Origin: a virus
Virus record (IMG/VR): IMGVR_UViG_3300009154_000245
Location: 1 to 25,672 of that record
Strand: one strand, 5' to 3'
DNA: 25,672 bases
Under the pieces are notes generated by a model. It was not told the DNA's origin and ran no database searches. It saw only the letters and a program-made list of their open reading frames with translations. A program made the position numbers and the translations under genes. How positions within the stretch are numbered: position 1 is the first letter of the stretch; each line of letters begins with the position of its first letter. Shown here in pieces: positions 6,997 through 13,440 of this stretch.

Positions 6997-7024
6997 ATTA
7001 TATGTACTTTTCTAGAGGAAGCAA
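6997..7024 (-). promoter_or_regulatory. Sigma70-like promoter of the structured RNA
   Basis: TTGCTT-N16-TATAAT, predicted start near 6990. No ORF follows it, unlike the other early promoters here. Confidence 0.75.
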
Positions 7025-7118
7025 CTAGCTTTTTTAAATTTTTATAAAATTAGCTATAAACCCAATAGAACAAACACCTAACAAACCTAAAGCTGTTACT
7101 AAAATCATGTAATAGTTA

Positions 7119-7661
7119 TTACAGCTTCATTATATATGCAAGGGCATAAAAAGGCGGTAAGTTCTGATTGGTGCCTGATGAGCCTTCTGAATTGATAGTA
7201 ATTCCTGTTTGATTTTGTGTAGTTCCAATTGGATTTGGGTCATAATTTTTTCCAAGAATGACCAGGTTGCTTCCGCCGCCTACATTCCTGCCATAACTTG
7301 GAGATACAAGGTGAGAATGACCAGGATCTGTTATTCCGTGACTATGGCTAACTACAATAGCATCTTTTGAACCCCCCGTTTGGGTGTTCGATCCCGTAAT
7401 ATTGGTATTAGCTATACCTGCGTTGTCAACATTAGCTCCAACAATAAATCTATTTCTTAAATCAGGTGTATTGTTTGTACCATCACACAATGCCCAGCCT
7501 GTTGGTATTGTGGCTAATGAACCATACCACATAGATATGAGCCCTTTAGGTAGAATGTTGCTCAACGCAGCATTATATGTTGTCCCGCCTTCTGAATAGG
7601 GAAATACAGCCGAGCTATTAGGCTGTCTATTAGTTAATTCAGATATGGTTACGTCGGCCAT
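7119..7661 (-). CDS. Phage tail-collar domain fibre protein
   Basis: 180 aa paralogue of the collar protein at 6027. The MADV module (MADVTISELTNRQPN...) is followed by ISMWYGSLATIPTGWALCDG, an RFIVGA segment, a HSHGITDPGHSH metal-binding-type stretch and the ending NLPPFYALAYIMKL. The two proteins agree in ends and core but differ in the segments between, as expected for fibre variants. Late box TAAATA 6 nt upstream. Confidence 0.9.
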   Translation of the reverse strand: MADVTISELTNRQPNSSAVFPYSEGGTTYNAALSNILPKGLISMWYGSLATIPTGWALCDGTNNTPDLRNRFIVGANVDNAGIANTNITGSNTQTGGSKDAIVVSHSHGITDPGHSHLVSPSYGRNVGGGSNLVILGKNYDPNPIGTTQNQTGITINSEGSSGTNQNLPPFYALAYIMKL

Positions 7662-7667
7662 ATCTAA

Positions 7668-7673
7668 TATTTA
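7668..7673 (-). promoter_or_regulatory. Late promoter (T4-like)
   Basis: TAAATA-TTAGAT-ATG (6-nt gap). Confidence 0.65.
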
Positions 7674-7682
7674 ATAAAAAAC

Positions 7683-7898
7683 TTATTTCTTTTTCTTCTT
7701 AGTCTTTTTTTTCTTTTTCTTCTTAGGAGCAGCTTCTACCTCATTGAGATAATCAAAGTTAGGTAGATCCTTCTTAAGGACATCATACTTAACGTATTCT
7801 GCTAATGTAAGGGCCTTGTCCTTAACTGTAAAAGCTAAGTCTTCTACCTTCCACTTAACAGCTTCAACTGCATCTAATACTTTGTCGAATAGGCTCAT
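7683..7898 (-). CDS. Small helical protein with poly-lysine C-terminus (71 aa)
   Basis: Start MSLFDKVLDAVEAVKWKVED at 7898, fixed by TAAATA-N5-ATG. The first 45 residues are an amphipathic helix pattern. The last 13 residues are lysine with one threonine, encoded by mixed AAA/AAG codons. The basic tail suggests DNA, RNA or membrane binding; late expression makes packaging or virion DNA contact conceivable. Confidence 0.75.
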   Translation of the reverse strand: MSLFDKVLDAVEAVKWKVEDLAFTVKDKALTLAEYVKYDVLKKDLPNFDYLNEVEAAPKKKKKKKTKKKKK

Positions 7899-7903
7899 AA
7901 TAG

Positions 7904-7909
7904 TATTTA
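7904..7909 (-). promoter_or_regulatory. Late promoter (T4-like)
   Basis: TAAATA-CTATT-ATG. Confidence 0.75.
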
Positions 7910-7958
7910 TTATATAATGTTTAAAAATAAACAAAAAACTTATGATTTAGACGACATA

Positions 7959-8126
7959 TTATTTTATAAAAAAACTGTAATACTTTATAAGGAACTGAAC
8001 CATTATGAATGATACTATACCAATCATAGCTACAAGAAAAACAGAGTTTGATTTTTTAATTCTATATTCATTCTTTTCTAGATAATCCATAGCAGCATTA
8101 TATTGTTTTATATGTTTACTGTCCAT
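7959..8126 (-). CDS. Small C-tail-anchored membrane protein (55 aa)
   Basis: Start MDSKHIKQYNAAMDYLEKNE at 8126 rather than the upstream TTG, because a TAAATC late box lies 5 nt before it. Charged N-terminal helix, then a membrane segment (FLVAMIGIVSFIMVQFLI) near the C-terminus. Divergent from the gene at 8174. Confidence 0.7.
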   Translation of the reverse strand: MDSKHIKQYNAAMDYLEKNEYRIKKSNSVFLVAMIGIVSFIMVQFLIKYYSFFIK

Positions 8127-8131
8127 ACAAT

Positions 8132-8137
8132 GATTTA
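8132..8137 (-). promoter_or_regulatory. Late promoter variant
   Basis: TAAATC-ATTGT-ATG, divergent with the box at 8163. Confidence 0.6.
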
Positions 8138-8162
8138 TATACACTAATGTCTCTAGCAAGCC

Positions 8163-8168
8163 TAAATA
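8163..8168 (+). promoter_or_regulatory. Late promoter (T4-like)
   Basis: TAAATA-CTGGT-ATG ahead of the gene at 8174. Confidence 0.7.
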
Positions 8169-8173
8169 CTGGT

Positions 8174-8458
8174 ATGTTCAACGCAATTAAAAACCATTTT
8201 AGTAAAGCTTATAATGTTGCGTTCTGGATACTATTTGCTCCGGGAATGATTGTAACACTATCCGGTGTTTACGAATTATATACAAAATATTTTGATGAGC
8301 TGACTAAACAAGATCACATGCAATTTTTTTTAAGATTCTTTTTTCCTATTTCTCTTGCGCTATATATAACAGTATTAGAACGTAGACAGAGATTACAAAA
8401 AGATGATCTTATTAAAAGAGGAAAAGATTATTTAAGACGAAAGCGATCGGCTAAATAG
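8174..8458 (+). CDS. Two-pass membrane protein (94 aa)
   Basis: Start MFNAIKNHFSKAYNVAFWIL at 8174, fixed by the late box 5 nt upstream; an earlier ATG at 8147 lies upstream of the promoter. Two hydrophobic segments (AFWILFAPGMIVTLSGVY and FFLRFFFPISLALYITVL) and a strongly basic C-terminus (RGKDYLRRKRSAK). Membrane topology resembles holin or accessory lysis proteins, but I cannot assign one. Confidence 0.7.
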   Translation: MFNAIKNHFSKAYNVAFWILFAPGMIVTLSGVYELYTKYFDELTKQDHMQFFLRFFFPISLALYITVLERRQRLQKDDLIKRGKDYLRRKRSAK

Positions 8459-8508
8459 ATAACATATAGTACTACTGCAACACAAACTAAAATTGAAGAT
8501 ATACTCAT
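8428..8508 (-). CDS. Small membrane peptide (26 aa)
   Basis: MSISSILVCVAVVLYVIYLA followed by DRFRLK: one membrane segment with a positively charged cytoplasmic end. Its ATG overlaps the stop of the upstream gene as ATGA, like the other joints in this operon. It runs antisense over the end of the 8174 gene by 31 nt. Confidence 0.55.
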   Translation of the reverse strand: MSISSILVCVAVVLYVIYLADRFRLK

Positions 8509-8777
8509 TTTAATATATTATCACAAAACTTAAGAGATTCACTCTTTGCTTCATCTAGAGTTTTATATTTACCTACTATTGCACCCGAACATGTTGCGGT
8601 GAATGTCCCTTTTATATGCTCAGTAATTACAATATAATAGCATTTATAATCTTTATACACCCATTGGTTTTTGAGAGGATTCTCCCGCCATGTAGTTTCA
8701 TCAATCATACGCTGACGCTTCTTTCTTGAATAATATTTTGGTTTAGCTGGCAACAGCTGATATTCGATAACGCTCAT
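8505..8777 (-). CDS. Hypothetical protein (90 aa)
   Basis: MSVIEYQLLPAKPKYYSRKK..., with a basic N-terminal third and an LDEAKSESLKFCDNI helix at the end. ATGA overlaps on both sides place it fourth in the 9485-to-8428 early operon. No family recognised. Confidence 0.75.
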   Translation of the reverse strand: MSVIEYQLLPAKPKYYSRKKRQRMIDETTWRENPLKNQWVYKDYKCYYIVITEHIKGTFTATCSGAIVGKYKTLDEAKSESLKFCDNILK

Positions 8778-9025
8778 TTAGAAAAAGCTTTGTTCCACAT
8801 TACTTCAAAATTAACACCTATAAAACGAAAACCGAACTCCCAAAACGTTTTGTGAAATGTACCGTAGAGCTTTGGAAACAGATTAAATTTAAAAGAGTTT
8901 AGAATATATAATCCTAGTCCATTATTAAAAATAATTTTAAAGAACGGTCTACTAATAAAGACTCTAGGGTCATTAGCCCAATTACCATATGCATCACTTT
9001 TATCAGGTCCAAATTTAATTATCAT
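8774..9025 (-). CDS. Aromatic-rich hypothetical protein (83 aa)
   Basis: MIIKFGPDKSDAYGNWANDP... then an unusually Phe/Trp-rich stretch (FFKIIFNNGLGLYILNSFKF, WEFGFRFIGVNFEVMW), possibly membrane-associated. Joined to both neighbours by ATGA overlaps. Confidence 0.7.
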   Translation of the reverse strand: MIIKFGPDKSDAYGNWANDPRVFISRPFFKIIFNNGLGLYILNSFKFNLFPKLYGTFHKTFWEFGFRFIGVNFEVMWNKAFSK

Positions 9026-9252
9026 AATCTGTCATACCATTCTTTTTCAAATACTATAGAATGTGTTACCTCAGCGGTAAGAAGGTGCCTAGTTACAAAC
9101 CCTACTTTTTTAATAGTGCTGTGCGATAGAACAGAATCATTATCGTTTTCTTTAATTTCAGGATCATTAAACTTCATACTCATTAAATTATCGCCATAAT
9201 GGCTCGAAAGAGCAACAGTATGACTGGCTAACATTCTTTCTTTGCGTGTCAT
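9022..9252 (-). CDS. Hypothetical protein (76 aa)
   Basis: MTRKERMLASHTVALSSHYG..., soluble and mixed-charge. Second gene of the 9485 early operon; TAATG overlap upstream, ATGA overlap downstream. No family recognised. Confidence 0.7.
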   Translation of the reverse strand: MTRKERMLASHTVALSSHYGDNLMSMKFNDPEIKENDNDSVLSHSTIKKVGFVTRHLLTAEVTHSIVFEKEWYDRL

Positions 9253-9485
9253 TAAAAGTTACAATTTGGATTATTGTTTATAATGTCTGGATCTTCTGGA
9301 ATAGACTCTGAATTGCCTCGAGTAGTATGATTAGTGCAACCGCGCTTATGCTCACTATTGCCACACGTTTTAGTACCATTATATGTTTCATAAAACATTT
9401 CATCTAAAATATCATAACACTCATCAATATTTACATCGTGCTTACGCAATATACTATATAATTCTGATTTAAATTGATCACTCAT
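9252..9485 (-). CDS. Hypothetical protein (77 aa), early operon head
   Basis: Start MSDQFKSELYSILRKHDVNI at 9485, fixed by an early promoter with 6-nt spacing; the frame extends to 9614 but would then overlap the upstream gene by about 100 nt. N-terminal half helical and acidic; the C-terminal half is Asn/Ser/Pro-rich with Cys and His (KTCGNSEHKRGCTNHTTRGN), a possible but unproven metal site. Confidence 0.7.
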   Translation of the reverse strand: MSDQFKSELYSILRKHDVNIDECYDILDEMFYETYNGTKTCGNSEHKRGCTNHTTRGNSESIPEDPDIINNNPNCNF

Positions 9486-9491
9486 AATATT

Positions 9492-9520
9492 AATATAGCT
9501 TCTTTTTTGAAGTAAATCAA
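9492..9520 (-). promoter_or_regulatory. Early sigma70-like promoter
   Basis: TTGATT-N17-TATATT-N6-ATG. The -35 overlaps the last codons of the upstream gene. Confidence 0.8.
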
Positions 9521-10077
9521 TCCCAAAGATTTTTATAGTATATACTGAATAGCTGTAGACCTCTTTTTTGTCTTTTTTCGCCGACTGTAAACGCTTGTTG
9601 GTCTCTGGTATCACTATATGTATCTAGATCTATCTGCCATTGAAAAGCAAATATAATATCGTCTATAACAGCTCTCCATTCATCTTCTGTAAATGCATTA
9701 GGACCTTCATATCCCGGTTCATTAGACCCTGCATATACTTCATCTACGGTTAATTGCTCTATATTACCAAATCTATCTTCTCTATGCCATTTAATACTAG
9801 TACCGTGAAATTTATCTCTCATTGCTTTAAGAACAGGAATCGTTTTCCTAGCAATATACCAAGCAGCATTCCATTTATCTAAATCATCATACCCTCTAAA
9901 CAACCGTTGTAATGCATATTTACAATTGTAGTAAAGCCCTGAAGTAAGTTTGTAGTAATATTTCCAGAAAAATAGATAGGAAGCTTCTATATATTTATTT
10001 TTAGAAAATACAGGCTCACTATACCACTTGCCCATTATTCGTTTTACTTGCAATTCTACTTCTTCTTTACTTTTCAT
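9517..10077 (-). CDS. Conserved-type phage hypothetical protein (186 aa)
   Basis: The segment LFRGYDDLDKWNAAWYIARK...RDKFHG followed by a C-terminal EDEWRAVIDDIIFAFQWQID resembles a widespread phage family (RGysD.D.W....ylA....l..lk...hG...EW...l..mi.gF) of unknown function; this is from memory. Third gene of the 10429 operon, starting 11 nt inside the previous gene. Confidence 0.8.
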   Translation of the reverse strand: MKSKEEVELQVKRIMGKWYSEPVFSKNKYIEASYLFFWKYYYKLTSGLYYNCKYALQRLFRGYDDLDKWNAAWYIARKTIPVLKAMRDKFHGTSIKWHREDRFGNIEQLTVDEVYAGSNEPGYEGPNAFTEDEWRAVIDDIIFAFQWQIDLDTYSDTRDQQAFTVGEKRQKRGLQLFSIYYKNLWD

Positions 10078-10270
10078 TTTTTGTTGGGTAAATTTTATTA
10101 AGAATGTAGTAAACTGTTTTGTAGATTAGATATACAGAGCTTGTAATAGCGCCGTAAATACCAAGCATCTTTAGATAAAGCATTGCATCTCCGCAAATAC
10201 ATAAGAAGCTTGTTACGGCGATACCAAGTGTTGTATACATTGCAATTTCTTGTTTTTTGAATTGATTCAT
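10067..10270 (-). CDS. Small two-pass membrane protein (67 aa)
   Basis: MNQFKKQEIAMYTTLGIAVT... with two membrane segments (TTLGIAVTSFLCICGDAMLY and LGIYGAITSSVYLIYKTVYY) and a basic end YPTKNEK. Its ATG follows the stop of the AbrB-like gene directly (TAAATG). Confidence 0.7.
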   Translation of the reverse strand: MNQFKKQEIAMYTTLGIAVTSFLCICGDAMLYLKMLGIYGAITSSVYLIYKTVYYILNKIYPTKNEK

Positions 10271-10429
10271 TTATTTTTCCTTTGTTAGTATGAAAGACCC
10301 ATTCTTTTGAGGCTTCCATTTGATGTTATCTCCTTCAACCCAACCTACTTGGTTGAGCAATTCTTGAGGTAAAAGTACATAATATTCGTCAGAGAGCTCA
10401 TTGTGCTCGACTTTTAGAGTATATGTCAT
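10271..10429 (-). CDS. AbrB/SpoVT-like DNA-binding protein (52 aa)
   Basis: Start MTYTLKVEHNELSDEYYVLL at 10429, 6 nt after TATAAT. The body LPQELLNQVGWVEGDNIKW...GSFILTK matches the swapped-hairpin AbrB/MazE pattern (lP.ell...gw.eGD.....ng...l.k). Similar tiny proteins occur in marine T4-like phages, as I recall. Probably a transcription regulator. Head of an early three-gene operon. Confidence 0.75.
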   Translation of the reverse strand: MTYTLKVEHNELSDEYYVLLPQELLNQVGWVEGDNIKWKPQKNGSFILTKEK

Positions 10430-10435
10430 ACTCTT

Positions 10436-10464
10436 ATTATACACCCGTCCAGCGATAGCTCCAA
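10436..10464 (-). promoter_or_regulatory. Early sigma70-like promoter
   Basis: TTGGAG-N17-TATAAT-N6-ATG. It lies inside the last codons of the 10437-11117 gene. Confidence 0.75.
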
Positions 10465-11117
10465 CGTACAATAGAGTTGCAAGCAGCTTGAACCGTTAAA
10501 CGAGAAAAGAATATAAAAGGATTATATATTTCTTTTAATATGGGATAATACCATTTAGATTTTAATTTCCTATGCTTAGCCATTGCTCTATCTGTTTGTA
10601 ATACAAATTCTTTGTCCTCTAGTTGACGCTTTTGCGCATCCTTTTCAGACTCTAAAGACCATTCCAAAAGTTTAGTCGATTTGACTTTACCATCTATTGC
10701 CTTAACCTCGTAGTCTAATAATAACCTCCTACCACCAATCTCTTCTACAGCTAACATGGTAAAGGTATTTGTAAGCTTTGTTTTTACAAATACTACCTTT
10801 GTTTCTTCAATTAACTTGATTTTCTCTTCTTTATGTTCTTTATATTTAACTTTAAAGTATACTCTTTCTAGCCATGATCTATTATCTTTCCAGCTTAAAA
10901 AAGGTAATTCGTAAGGTATTTTTTTTCCTGTAGGTTTTCTTTCTTCTAAAAAGATCTCACCTTTTACATTTATCTTATAAGTTCCTAAAAAGTTCTCTAA
11001 ATCTTTAGTTTGAAATTCGGTTGGAAACTCTGCGTTATTAGCCTTTAGGAAGCCAGTAACTTCTTTTGGCGCTTTGAGCTTTAACCCTTCAATAATAATT
11101 GTGTCGAACATTCCCAT
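10437..11117 (-). CDS. Conserved-type phage hypothetical protein (226 aa)
   Basis: The N-terminus MGMFDTIIIEGLKLKAPKEV and the following FQTKDLENFLGTYKI resemble a recurring phage family (MGMFDtii...lp.p......FQTKdL...l..Y.i...G.L) of unknown function; from memory. The middle is strand-rich and the C-terminal third basic. Late box TAAATA 5 nt before the ATG. Confidence 0.8.
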   Translation of the reverse strand: MGMFDTIIIEGLKLKAPKEVTGFLKANNAEFPTEFQTKDLENFLGTYKINVKGEIFLEERKPTGKKIPYELPFLSWKDNRSWLERVYFKVKYKEHKEEKIKLIEETKVVFVKTKLTNTFTMLAVEEIGGRRLLLDYEVKAIDGKVKSTKLLEWSLESEKDAQKRQLEDKEFVLQTDRAMAKHRKLKSKWYYPILKEIYNPFIFFSRLTVQAACNSIVRWSYRWTGV

Positions 11118-11122
11118 GCGCT

Positions 11123-11128
11123 TATTTA
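11123..11128 (-). promoter_or_regulatory. Late promoter (T4-like)
   Basis: TAAATA-AGCGC-ATG, overlapping the stop of the lipoprotein gene. Confidence 0.75.
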
Positions 11129-11326
11129 ATATGTGGCTCCAAAAATTTCAACTGTTCTATTATGATATTTACTACCATCTGGAGAGTCGAGCATATTATT
11201 ATTAGTATTAGGTCCCCAGTTGATTGAGTCTTCACTCAGGCGTTGACGATAATAATCTTTTGGCGATTTATATTGTGTAGATGCACACCCTGTCAAAAGT
11301 AAACTCAAACAAACTAAATAACGCAT
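11126..11326 (-). CDS. Predicted small lipoprotein (66 aa)
   Basis: Start MRYLVCLSLLLTGCASTQYK at 11326, 6 nt after a -10 box. The N-terminus is a short signal peptide ending in a lipobox (LLTGC), so Cys would be lipidated and the mature 50-residue polar chain tethered to the envelope. Candidates are an o-spanin or a superinfection-exclusion lipoprotein, but there is no partner evidence. Confidence 0.8.
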   Translation of the reverse strand: MRYLVCLSLLLTGCASTQYKSPKDYYRQRLSEDSINWGPNTNNNMLDSPDGSKYHNRTVEIFGATY

Positions 11327-11332
11327 TATCAA

Positions 11333-11360
11333 AATATAAAGGAAATAAGAATTATAGCAA
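11333..11360 (-). promoter_or_regulatory. Early sigma70-like promoter
   Basis: TTGCTA-N16-TATATT-N6-ATG in front of the lipoprotein gene. Confidence 0.7.
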
Positions 11361-11365
11361 CTACT

Positions 11366-11920
11366 TTATACACCAAGGCGTATCATACTTAGTGTAGGTG
11401 TTTTAAAAGTATTAGTACTATAAAAATTTTCACAAATGCCTCGTAGTCTAATGTAATCTGTAGCTACAAGAGATACAATTGCAGATATAGTCATTGGAAC
11501 ATCAACGCCATTTAAACCAATAGAAGTGTCATTACGCGCTATAACAGTGCCTGTATTTTTTACTAAAAGAATACCGTTTCTATAATATGCACTAGTAGTT
11601 GAAGTAGTCAGATAGCCAGTTATTAAATATATACCACCTAAACCTGAGGGAACAGTAAGACGAGAATTGCTAACAGCATTATTGTAGAAGCCACTTGAAT
11701 CAAAAGTAGTGGAGTTAAAATTGCAATCTGTTTCAACATTAGCCAAAATACCGGTCATTGTAGCTTTTGTAACACTTGCGCCGATATAATTCACTGGCTG
11801 GCAAGCAGCTGTTATACTAGAAACAAGAGTTTTGTTTGTATCAGAACTTGTTGTATATGGTATAAAATTAGATCCGTTTGGTACTCCTGTTGTTAGATCA
11901 GATATTAATACATCGGCCAT
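11366..11920 (-). CDS. MADV-module tail fibre protein, jelly-roll-like C-terminus
   Basis: 184 aa. Begins with the MADV module (MADVLISDLTTGVPNGSNFI). The C-terminal 120 residues (SGFYNNAVSNSRLTVPSGLG...YLITGY...YRNG...YIRLRG) follow the alternating strand pattern of C1q/TNF-like phage fibre heads. Probably a receptor-binding or decoration fibre. Its own late box lies 5 nt upstream, after the bilin reductase gene. Confidence 0.75.
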   Translation of the reverse strand: MADVLISDLTTGVPNGSNFIPYTTSSDTNKTLVSSITAACQPVNYIGASVTKATMTGILANVETDCNFNSTTFDSSGFYNNAVSNSRLTVPSGLGGIYLITGYLTTSTTSAYYRNGILLVKNTGTVIARNDTSIGLNGVDVPMTISAIVSLVATDYIRLRGICENFYSTNTFKTPTLSMIRLGV

Positions 11921-11925
11921 TTAAA

Positions 11926-11931
11926 TATTTA
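11926..11931 (-). promoter_or_regulatory. Late promoter (T4-like)
   Basis: TAAATA-TTTAA-ATG. Confidence 0.8.
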
Positions 11932-12600
11932 ATAGTTATATGTTGGAAAAAGTGTCTTTTCAATAAAGTCTTTTGCTGCATCTTCACCTATATATTTTGC
12001 TAAAGCCTTCTGTGTCTTAGAGTTCTTACGTTGACCTATGGAATATTTATTTTGACCATCTATATGGGCTCTTGTTTCATCCCAGTTAAGAAACTTATTA
12101 TTCTTATCAAACTCTTTAGTGACAGCTATATAGAGATCAAATAGAGTTATACATTTTATTTCTGATTCTTCATACTTCTCCCTAGGGCTTATAGCTATAA
12201 ACTCTGGTGAAAAAAATTCTGTCCACCCGGGAAGGTCTCTCTGTAAATCCTTTAAACTGTCTTTAATAGAGCTTATAGAAGATTGTAATATCATATCATG
12301 GTAAGGGCTTGGAGTATAGTCACAAAATACTCCAGTTATTTTACCGCCCAGGCTTATTGCATCATAGCCAAAGATAGGAAGAGCTTTATAGTAAGAAGGA
12401 AAGAAAACACAATGCACAACTTCAATAGCATCATTGTATGATTTAAAGTATTCTAAATGACCATAACGAACGGAAGGACTAGAATAGATATGATTGTACC
12501 AATCACAATTATTAATACTTGTGTGAGGAAGATCTGTTCTAAAAAATCCTTTATCGCTTTTTTCTTTTAGCTTTTTATAAAGATCGTTCAGGGAGCTCAT
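11929..12600 (-). CDS. Ferredoxin-dependent bilin reductase (PcyA/PcyX-like)
   Basis: 223 aa, normal length. Family landmarks: HLE with E50, VVHCVFFPSYYKALPIFGYD with H63 and D80, WTEFFSPEFIAI, and a late HIDGQNKYSIGQRKNSKT helix before the ending LFPTY. H63 and D80 have the same 17-residue spacing as His88 and Asp105 of PcyA, and E50 sits near the Glu76 position; the PcyA Asp220 position is Ser194 here. The enzyme reduces biliverdin to a phycobilin with ferredoxin electrons. Residues favour the PcyA/PcyX branch over PebS; the product (phycoerythrobilin or phycocyanobilin) cannot be decided. It starts 26 nt inside the heme oxygenase gene. Confidence 0.9.
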   Translation of the reverse strand: MSSLNDLYKKLKEKSDKGFFRTDLPHTSINNCDWYNHIYSSPSVRYGHLEYFKSYNDAIEVVHCVFFPSYYKALPIFGYDAISLGGKITGVFCDYTPSPYHDMILQSSISSIKDSLKDLQRDLPGWTEFFSPEFIAISPREKYEESEIKCITLFDLYIAVTKEFDKNNKFLNWDETRAHIDGQNKYSIGQRKNSKTQKALAKYIGEDAAKDFIEKTLFPTYNY

Positions 12601-13192
12601 TTATTTTATCTGCTAGTTGGTGATGAAACTCATAAGCTTTATTAACCTCTTCAATAAAGCTATCTACATTTGTTTCATCTAGACCATCTTCAATCATTCT
12701 ACGAATTAGCTTTATTTCATTTCTAAGATCATTAAAATCATATTTACTGTTAAAGCGGATATTACGTTTAATAATTTGACCGCCATACATATCGGCAAGC
12801 CATCGTATATATAGTTCTGCTTTTTGTAAAAACTTATCTTTAAAAAGAAAGTAATTTAACCACTCTTTATTAAAAATATATTCTGATCTATCTATATTAA
12901 TACCTAGGAAGCGAATATATTCGTTTAAATCGTTATTTATTTTTCGTGATTGTAACAGATCTCTATCTACAGGAGTACTGTAAAACAAAAACATTTCGAC
13001 AGCTTTATAGATAGGAAGCAAATTGTTAAGATATATAGCATATTTAAAATCTGAAAGAGAGCCATCTATCATACTCTTAATAAAAGGATGCTTCTCAATA
13101 GCATCGTGCTTTTCTTTTGTAGCTTTCTTAATTTGTTTAGAGAACTTATTTGGTCTGTAGGCTGTAATGACATTCAGTAAATGTAGAAACAT
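12575..13192 (-). CDS. ho1: Heme oxygenase
   Basis: 205 aa. KATKEKHDAIEKHPFIKSMI gives the proximal heme-ligand His (H29) in its usual T...H..aE..pF setting. It is followed by YLNNLLPIYKAVEMF and the distal-helix glycine motif WLADMYGGQIIKR (G137, G138). It opens heme to biliverdin, iron and CO, supplying the substrate of the bilin reductase encoded next with a 26-nt overlap. A late-type box (TAAATT) lies 5 nt before the ATG, and the PEP-CTERM/prepilin genes lie upstream on the same strand. Confidence 0.9.
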   Translation of the reverse strand: MFLHLLNVITAYRPNKFSKQIKKATKEKHDAIEKHPFIKSMIDGSLSDFKYAIYLNNLLPIYKAVEMFLFYSTPVDRDLLQSRKINNDLNEYIRFLGINIDRSEYIFNKEWLNYFLFKDKFLQKAELYIRWLADMYGGQIIKRNIRFNSKYDFNDLRNEIKLIRRMIEDGLDETNVDSFIEEVNKAYEFHHQLADKINELPERSL

Positions 13193-13197
13193 ACAAT

Positions 13198-13203
13198 AAT
13201 TTA
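13198..13203 (-). promoter_or_regulatory. Late promoter variant for the bilin operon
   Basis: TAAATT-ATTGT-ATG ahead of the heme oxygenase gene. Confidence 0.6.
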
Positions 13204-13440
13204 TTAAACTACATTAATAAAACTATCTGTTGCACGAGCAAAATGTTGATAGTCGTCGTAAAAATAGCCAACCTCTTCTCCAAATTTACTAGTGCCTTTA
13301 TGACGAGCTAGTATCTTCCACTGCTCTGTAAACTTTGGTCCATGAAAATCTAATATATCTTTTTCCGTAACATAATGTGAAGATGTCTCGACACCGAACG
13401 ATGTTTTGTAGTCAATTTTTCGTCTTTTGCAGAACTTCAT
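13204..13440 (-). CDS. Hypothetical protein (78 aa)
   Basis: Start MKFCKRRKIDYKTSFGVETS at 13440, overlapping the prepilin stop as ATGA; an in-frame start at 13458 is less likely. Basic N-terminus, then a soluble Tyr/Phe-rich region (GEEVGYFYDDYQHFARAT). Third gene of the 14896 unit. No family recognised. Confidence 0.7.
   Translation of the reverse strand: MKFCKRRKIDYKTSFGVETSSHYVTEKDILDFHGPKFTEQWKILARHKGTSKFGEEVGYFYDDYQHFARATDSFINVV

Noticed and set aside
7917-8012. 31-codon plus-strand ORF MFKNKQKTYDLDD...
   Set aside because: Mostly antisense to the membrane-protein gene and lacking a late or early box at the usual distance.
9486-9614. Longer N-terminus for the gene ending at 9252
   Set aside because: The extension overlaps the upstream gene by about 100 nt and lies upstream of a well-placed promoter; the same logic excludes extensions at 2627, 7934, 8159, 18793, 22414 and 23677.
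11929-13192. Cyanophage origin because of bilin genes
   Set aside because: No photosystem or other cyanophage marker genes are seen, and the PEP-CTERM and prepilin-DGHV genes point to another host type; bilin genes also occur in non-cyanophage viral contigs.
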